A stretch of DNA of 64,000 bases from DATBLE01 sp963837265. GTDB lineage: Bacteria > Actinomycetota > Thermoleophilia > Gaiellales > Gaiellaceae. The notes below the pieces were generated by a model. It did not search any database, was not told where the DNA came from, and worked only from the letters and a program-made list of their open reading frames with translations. The stretch spans positions 1-64,000 of the forward strand of contig CAWIMQ010000005.1 in the NCBI GenBank assembly GCA_963837265.1. The letters run 5' to 3'. Of the stretch, positions 59,556 to 64,000 are shown in pieces (positions within the stretch are counted from its first letter, which is position 1; every line of letters begins with the position of its first letter). The translations under genes and the position numbers were made by a program.

Positions 59556-60022
59556 GCCGCTCCCTCCAGAAGATGTCTCGACAGCTCCTCGCGCAACGAC
59601 GCCGGGGAGACGCCGGGCGCAGGGACGACGAGGATGGTGTTGTCGCCGGCCACGGTGGCGAGGACGTGCGGGTGGCCGGCCTCGTCGATCGCCTCGGCGA
59701 GCGCGGCGGCGAAGCCGCGCGGCGTGAAGACGACGACAAGGCTGTCGTTCGCGTCGATCGAGTGCGCCCAGCGCACGAAGGCGTGCTCGAGCTCGCGCAG
59801 GCGGTCGAAGTCGACGGCGCCCGGCCGGGCGTAGACGAGGCGGCCGCTCTCGGCCCGAATCTTCACGAGCCCGAGCTCGGCGACGTCCCGGGAGACGGTG
59901 GTCTGAACGGCGTCGAAGCCCGCCTGCCGGAGGGCGTCGACGAGCTCGGACTGGGTCGAGATCTGCTGCTCGCGGATCAGGCGGAGGATCGAGCCCTGAC
60001 GCTCGCGGCGGTGGCTGGTCAT
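59552..60022 (-). CDS. argR: Arginine repressor ArgR
   Basis: 156 residues. The N-terminal winged helix has RRERQGSILRLIREQQISTQSELVDALRQAGFDAVQTTVSRDVAELGLVK. The C-terminal arginine-binding and oligomerisation domain has GHPHVLATVAGDNTILVV. ATG 60022; the frame is open further upstream inside argD. It probably binds the palindromic sites at the argC promoter (63926-63950). Confidence 0.94.
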   Translation of the reverse strand: MTSHRRERQGSILRLIREQQISTQSELVDALRQAGFDAVQTTVSRDVAELGLVKIRAESGRLVYARPGAVDFDRLRELEHAFVRWAHSIDANDSLVVVFTPRGFAAALAEAIDEAGHPHVLATVAGDNTILVVPAPGVSPASLREELSRHLLEGAA

Positions 60023-61134
60023 CGGCAAACCTCCTGGAGGATCGAGATCGCCTCGACGACCTCGTCTCTGGTGACGGTGAGCGGCGGCGTGAGGCGCACG
60101 GTGGCCGGCCCGGCGGCCGTGACGAGCAGGCCCGCGTCGAGGCACTCGGCGACGGCGTCTCCGGCCGGGCGCCCGGCCTCGAGACCGAGCAGCAGGCCGG
60201 CGCCGCGGACGGGCAGCGCGGCCGCCAGCTGCGCTCCGCGCTCGCGGACGTTCACAAGGAGAGTGTCGTCCACCGCCTCGACGACCGCGCACGCCGCCGC
60301 GCAGACGACCGGGTTGCCGCCGAAGGTGGAGGCGTGGTCGCCGGGCTCGAAGCCGGCCGGGACGTCGTCGTCGGCGAGGAGCGCGCCGACCGGCAGCCCG
60401 TTCGCGAGCCCCTTCGCCAGGGTGACGAGGTGCGGCCGGACGCCGAGCCGCTCGAAGGCGAAGAAGGAGCCGGTCCGGCCGACGCCGGTCTGCACCTCGT
60501 CGAAGCAGAGGAGCGCGCCGTGCTCGGCGGCGAGGCCGGCTGCCGCGGCGAGGAACGCCGGGGTGGCGGGCCGCACGCCCCCCTCGCCCTGGACGGGTTC
60601 GACGAGGATCATGCCGGTGTCGGCACCCACGGCGGCCTCGAGGGAACCGATGTCGTTCAGCCGCGCGAACGACACCCCCGGCAGAAGCGGCTCGAACGGG
60701 GCACGCCTGGCCGGCTGCCCGGTCACGGAAAGGGCACCCAGCGTCCGGCCGTGGAACGAGCCCTCGAGCGCGACCACGCCGGGCTTCCCGCTCGCCTTGC
60801 GCGCGTACTTGACCGCCGCCTCGTTCGCCTCGGCCCCCGAGTTGCAGAAGAACGCCCGCGCTCCGCCGAAGCGCTCCGACAGGAGCTCGGCGAGCCGGGC
60901 CATCGGCTCGGTCCAGTACAGGTTGGAGACGTGCCAGAGGCGGTCGAGCTGTCCGTGCGCGGCCGCGAGCGGCTCCGGGTGGCCGTGGCCGAGCCCGACG
61001 ACCGCGATCCCGGCGGCGAAGTCGAGGTAGCGGCGGCCGTCGGCGGCGGTCAGCCGGGAGCCCTCGCCGTCGACAAAGGTGACGTCGGCACGCGCGTAGG
61101 TGGGCAGAAGCGGAGGGCGGGTGGCGACGGTCAC
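60019..61134 (-). CDS. argD: Acetylornithine aminotransferase
   Basis: 371-residue class III PLP aminotransferase converting N-acetylglutamate semialdehyde to N-acetylornithine. Motifs are GIAVVGLGHGHPEPL, FFCNSGAEANEAAVKYAR, FDEVQTGVGRTG, and the PLP lysine in TLAKGLANGLPVGALL. GTG 61134 overlaps the argB stop by 4 nt, and its own stop overlaps the argR start. Confidence 0.95.
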   Translation of the reverse strand: MTVATRPPLLPTYARADVTFVDGEGSRLTAADGRRYLDFAAGIAVVGLGHGHPEPLAAAHGQLDRLWHVSNLYWTEPMARLAELLSERFGGARAFFCNSGAEANEAAVKYARKASGKPGVVALEGSFHGRTLGALSVTGQPARRAPFEPLLPGVSFARLNDIGSLEAAVGADTGMILVEPVQGEGGVRPATPAFLAAAAGLAAEHGALLCFDEVQTGVGRTGSFFAFERLGVRPHLVTLAKGLANGLPVGALLADDDVPAGFEPGDHASTFGGNPVVCAAACAVVEAVDDTLLVNVRERGAQLAAALPVRGAGLLLGLEAGRPAGDAVAECLDAGLLVTAAGPATVRLTPPLTVTRDEVVEAISILQEVCR

Positions 61135-61796
61135 GCGACCACCACCGTCTCGCCGATCTCGGCTCGGACGCCCAGGCGCGCCGCCCGGACGGCGGCGGTC
61201 AGCTTCGGCACGATCCCGCCGGTGAAGGTCCCGTCACGCACGAGCCGGTCGGCCTCGTCGGCGTCGATCCGGTCGAGCACCCATTCGTCCCGGAGCACCC
61301 CCGGCACGTCGGTGAGGAAGAGGATCCGCTCTGCACCGATCCCCACCGCCAGCGCCGCGGCCGCCTCGTCGGCGTTGACGTTCAGCGGACCCTCGGCGAT
61401 GGGCGCCACGACCGGCAGGCGCCCGGCGTCGAGCGCGGCGATCAGCGGCCGAGGACGGCTCGGCACGGGCAGGCCGACGAGCCCGAGCTCGGGGACGGGT
61501 GTCGCGCGGAGGCCGATCTCGTCGCCGGCGAAGCCGACCGCACGCGGCCCGAGCGCGATGCACAGCCGCCGGTTCACCTCGAGCAGCGTCTCCCGCACGA
61601 CCTCGAGCGCAGCCGCGTCGGTCACGCGGCGGCCGCCCGCGAAGGAGACGGCGAGGCCGCGGCGGGCCATCGCCTGCGAGATCTGCGGGCCGGCGCCGTG
61701 GACGACGACGCACTCGTGGCCCTCGGCCGCGAGCGTGAGCGCGTCGGCGGACGCCTCGGCCACCGCTCCGCCCGCCTTGAGCACGAGGCGGCTCAA
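61131..61796 (-). CDS. argB: Acetylglutamate kinase, short form
   Basis: Phosphorylates N-acetylglutamate. 221 residues, well below the usual 260-300, because the N-terminal helix and loop are minimal. The core is intact: LKAGGAV for the ATP-site lysine, VVHGAGPQISQAMARRGL, PIAEGPLNVNADEAAAALAVGIGAERILFLTDVPGV and GGIVPKLTAA. The best start is TTG at 61796, overlapping the argJ stop by 4 nt. GTG 61784 would cut into the first strand. The short N-terminus suggests an arginine-insensitive enzyme, by inference. Confidence 0.9.
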   Translation of the reverse strand: MSRLVLKAGGAVAEASADALTLAAEGHECVVVHGAGPQISQAMARRGLAVSFAGGRRVTDAAALEVVRETLLEVNRRLCIALGPRAVGFAGDEIGLRATPVPELGLVGLPVPSRPRPLIAALDAGRLPVVAPIAEGPLNVNADEAAAALAVGIGAERILFLTDVPGVLRDEWVLDRIDADEADRLVRDGTFTGGIVPKLTAAVRAARLGVRAEIGETVVVA

Positions 61797-62986
61797 GTCG
61801 TGTACTCCGCGTTGATCTTCACGTAGTCGTAGGTCAGGTCGGAGGCGAGGTACGACGCGCTCGCCCCGCCGAGCCCGAGATCGAGCTCGATCCGGCAGAC
61901 GGTGCCGTCGAGCCGGACGGCCGCACCGGTCGGCTCCCCGCTGCCGAAGAGCACCGAGCCGTTGATCCTCAGCTCCAGCCGGTCGACGTCGACCCTGGCA
62001 AAGCCGCCCGAGACGAAGGCCGATCCGGCCGCGGCGAGGATGCGGCCCCAGTTCGGGTCGCGGCCGAAGGCGGCGGTCTTGACGAGCGGCGAGGTCGCGA
62101 TCCGCTTCGCGACCGCGTTCGCCTCGCCCGGGCTCGCCGCGCCGGTCACCTCCACCTCGAGCAGGACCGTCGCGCCTTCCCCGTCCGCGACGATCTGCCG
62201 GGAGAGGTCGCCGCAGACCCGGCTGAGCGCGGAGGCGAAGGCCCGATCGGTGCGCGCGCTGCGCGCAACCGCGCTCGCACCGTTCGCGAGCAGGATCACG
62301 GCGTCGTTTGTCGAGCACTCGCCGTCGACCGAGATCCGGTTGAAGCTCTCGCCGACCGCCCGCTTCAGGAACCGGTGCGCCTCGCCAGGCTCGAGCGGGT
62401 AGTCGGTGGTGACGACCGCCAGCATCGTCGCCAGGCACGGGTGGATCATCCCGGCGCCCTTCGCCATCCCACCGACGGTGAACCCGTCCCGCGTGACCGT
62501 TGCCTCCTTCGCGCAGGTGTCGGTGGTGAGAATCGCCTCGGCAGTCTCGGCACCGCCCTCTACGGAGAGCTCGATGCGCGCCAGGCCGGATCGGAGCCGG
62601 TCCATCGGCAGCTTGACGCCGATCACGCCGGTGGACAGGACGAGCACCTGCTCCCGGTCCAGCCCGAGCAGCGTGCCCGCCTCTCCGGCCGTGGCGAGCG
62701 CGTCGAGCTCGCCCTGCCTGCCGGTCGCGGCGTTCGCGATGCCGGAGTTGATCACGACGGCCTGGGGCCGGGCCTGCGCGAGATGCGCCCTGGAGACCCG
62801 AACGGGGGCAGCCTGGATGCGGTTGGCGGTGAACATCGCGGCGCCGACCGCGGGCGCGGTCGAGCGGACGATCGCGAGGTCGAGCTTCGAGCGCCGCAGG
62901 CCGGCGTGGACCGCGCCGGCGACGAAGCCCCTGGCCGCCGTGACGGCGCCCGTGGCAGTCTCGGTGCAAGCGACCGCGACGGCCAC
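61793..62986 (-). CDS. argJ: Glutamate N-acetyltransferase / ornithine acetyltransferase
   Basis: 397-residue ArgJ of the cyclic arginine pathway, transferring acetyl from acetylornithine to glutamate. The autoproteolysis and nucleophile region is GMAKGAGMIHPCLATMLAVVTTD, with Thr in CLATML. Other family blocks are NSGIANAATGRQG, DGECSTNDAV and GRDPNWGRILAAAG. GTG 62986 overlaps the argC stop by 1 nt. Confidence 0.95.
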   Translation of the reverse strand: MAVAVACTETATGAVTAARGFVAGAVHAGLRRSKLDLAIVRSTAPAVGAAMFTANRIQAAPVRVSRAHLAQARPQAVVINSGIANAATGRQGELDALATAGEAGTLLGLDREQVLVLSTGVIGVKLPMDRLRSGLARIELSVEGGAETAEAILTTDTCAKEATVTRDGFTVGGMAKGAGMIHPCLATMLAVVTTDYPLEPGEAHRFLKRAVGESFNRISVDGECSTNDAVILLANGASAVARSARTDRAFASALSRVCGDLSRQIVADGEGATVLLEVEVTGAASPGEANAVAKRIATSPLVKTAAFGRDPNWGRILAAAGSAFVSGGFARVDVDRLELRINGSVLFGSGEPTGAAVRLDGTVCRIELDLGLGGASASYLASDLTYDYVKINAEYTT

Positions 62987-63915
62987 TAGACGAGCACCCC
63001 CGAGAGCCGGAGGCCCGCTGTCTCGTCGAGCCCCAGCGCGAGATTCGCGTTCTGGACCGCCTGGCCCGCTGCGCCCTTGCCGAGGTTGTCGAGCGCGCAG
63101 ATCACGATCCAGCGACCGGCGGCACGGTCCTCGAAGGCGGCGATCTCGGCCGCGTCGGTGCCCTGCAGGCGGCCGAGGTCGGGGACCGAGTCGATCGCCT
63201 GCACCACGTGCGACCGGGCGTACGCGGCCTCGAGCAGCGGCCGCGGATCCTCGGAGGCGCGCACGTAGCAGGTGCAGACGAGCCCGCGCCGCAGGGGAAC
63301 GACGTGCGGGACGAAGCAGACCGGGAAGCCGAGCTGCCGGGCGATCTCCGGTGCGTGCCGGTGCACGCCGACGGCGTAGGGCGAGACGTTCTCGAGCACT
63401 GCAGCGGCATGGGAAGCCTCCCTCGGCGCCCGCCCCGCGCCGGAGATGCCCGACTTGCCGTCGACGACGACGCTCGTGGGATCGACGATCCCGGCGATCG
63501 GCGCCAGCGCCAGGAGCGCCGCGGTCGCATAGCAGCCCGGGTTCGCTACCAGCCGGCCCGTGGGCGGAGTCAGCTCGGGCAGGGCGTAGCACCACCCGGC
63601 GCCACCGAGCCGGTGGGCGCCGGACAGGTCGACGGCGACGGCGCCGGCGGGGAAATCGAGCGCGGCGGCCTCGTCGTGGCCGAGGCAGGAGAAGACTAGC
63701 TCGGCGCCGGCGGCGACAGCCTCCTCGTTGGGGACGAACGGGGGCAACGAGGCGTACCCGTTCCGCGCCAGCCGGGGGTCGAGCGCATCCGCCGGCTGCC
63801 CCGCGAGCGAATCCGACCCGAGCGCGACGAGCTCGAGCGCGGGGTGCGAGAGGACGCGATCGAGCGTCTCCTGTCCGGCGAAGCCGGACGCGCCGAGGAC
63901 GGCGGTCGTGACCAT
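62986..63915 (-). CDS. argC: N-acetyl-gamma-glutamyl-phosphate reductase
   Basis: 309-residue ArgC that reduces N-acetylglutamyl phosphate. Rossmann motif AVLGASGFAGQETLDR, active-site cysteine in VANPGCYATAALL, and HRHAPEIARQLG. ATG 63915 fits the family start; an upstream in-frame ATG at 63942 would add nine residues coded by the promoter. First gene of the arg operon. Confidence 0.95.
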   Translation of the reverse strand: MVTTAVLGASGFAGQETLDRVLSHPALELVALGSDSLAGQPADALDPRLARNGYASLPPFVPNEEAVAAGAELVFSCLGHDEAAALDFPAGAVAVDLSGAHRLGGAGWCYALPELTPPTGRLVANPGCYATAALLALAPIAGIVDPTSVVVDGKSGISGAGRAPREASHAAAVLENVSPYAVGVHRHAPEIARQLGFPVCFVPHVVPLRRGLVCTCYVRASEDPRPLLEAAYARSHVVQAIDSVPDLGRLQGTDAAEIAAFEDRAAGRWIVICALDNLGKGAAGQAVQNANLALGLDETAGLRLSGVLV

Positions 63916-63920
63916 CCAGA

Positions 63921-63950
63921 ATAATATGCAGAAGTTACGCATTTATGCAA
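63921..63950 (-). promoter_or_regulatory. argC promoter with ARG-box-like palindromes
   Basis: Minus strand -35 TTGCAT (63950-63945), 18-bp spacer, -10 TATTAT (63926-63921), 5 nt before ATG 63915. Within it lie GCATTTATGC (63939-63948) and ATGC..GCAT spanning 63926-63942, which fit the AT-rich TGCAT-type half sites of ARG boxes. The segment is sharply more AT-rich than its surroundings. ArgR is encoded in the same operon. Confidence 0.65.
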
Positions 63951-64000
63951 GGTGGCCGGTCGCGGCCGATCTGGCAGGATGCGTCCGCCGTCTTTCGCCG
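63951..64000. other. Window end, no gene assigned
   Basis: Fifty bases upstream of the arg operon. An open ATG frame at 63979 runs off the window but is too short to judge. Confidence 0.3.

Overview
This window looks like chromosome from a high-GC actinobacterium (Actinomycetota). The evidence is the very GC-rich codon use, many GTG starts, actinobacterial gene pairs (zwf-opcA, an argCJB..RGH order, a PdtaS/PdtaR-type kinase and ANTAR regulator) and start codons that often sit 7-9 nt after a TANNNT -10 box, which implies leaderless mRNAs. A deep lineage such as Thermoleophilia is my guess, not something the sequence proves. There is no CRISPR array, prophage, rRNA or recognisable tRNA. The only mobile-element trace is a decayed transposase remnant plus several REP-like palindromes.

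Layout. 1-10.2 kb: an amino-sugar locus. A minus-strand sugar ABC transporter operon ends in a secreted GH20 hexosaminidase. A GntR/DasR-like repressor comes next, then a divergent murQ-nagA-SIS operon. Five dre-like operator sites lie around the repressor gene. 10.2-12.7 kb: a polar amino-acid ABC transporter. 12.7-17.2 kb: a small PRC-like gene, a histidine kinase/response regulator pair, a STAS-like protein and a GCS2 carboxylate-amine ligase. Matching 11-bp-spaced direct repeats suggest one regulatory circuit. 17.3-22.6 kb: a UPF0104-type membrane protein, then caa3 oxidase subunits II and I, heme O synthase and a previously easy-to-miss 51-residue membrane protein. 22.6-22.9 kb: a 50-bp tandem REP-like array. 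22.9-25.9 kb: an amidase and a secreted beta-sandwich protein.

25.9-35.7 kb: a large minus-strand operon for the pentose-phosphate pathway (rpiB-tal-pgi-gnd-zwf-opcA), continuing into an ECF sigma factor and a DUF4349 membrane protein, with tkt divergent from rpiB. The two start codons are only 20 bp apart and their -10 boxes overlap. 35.8-48.1 kb: an ABC-F ATPase with a repeat element inside its reading frame, an ANTAR response regulator, two cyclic-nucleotide-binding proteins, a secreted protein, a 1285-residue soluble-adenylyl-cyclase-like sensor, a PdtaS-like kinase, two tandem small membrane proteins, an IS remnant and a second PRC-like small protein. 48.4-56.7 kb: glutamine synthetase (frame interrupted), acetyltransferases, a GH-A-like secreted hydrolase, an ABC-2 exporter with a methyltransferase, and an SRPBCC protein. 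57.1-63.9 kb: the arginine operon argC-J-B-D-R-G-H, lacking argF.

Four reading frames are interrupted: pgi, glnA, the 3' end of the GH-A-like gene and a GNAT gene. The first two are single-base events in core genes and may be sequence errors. The last two lie back to back and contain several shifts each.
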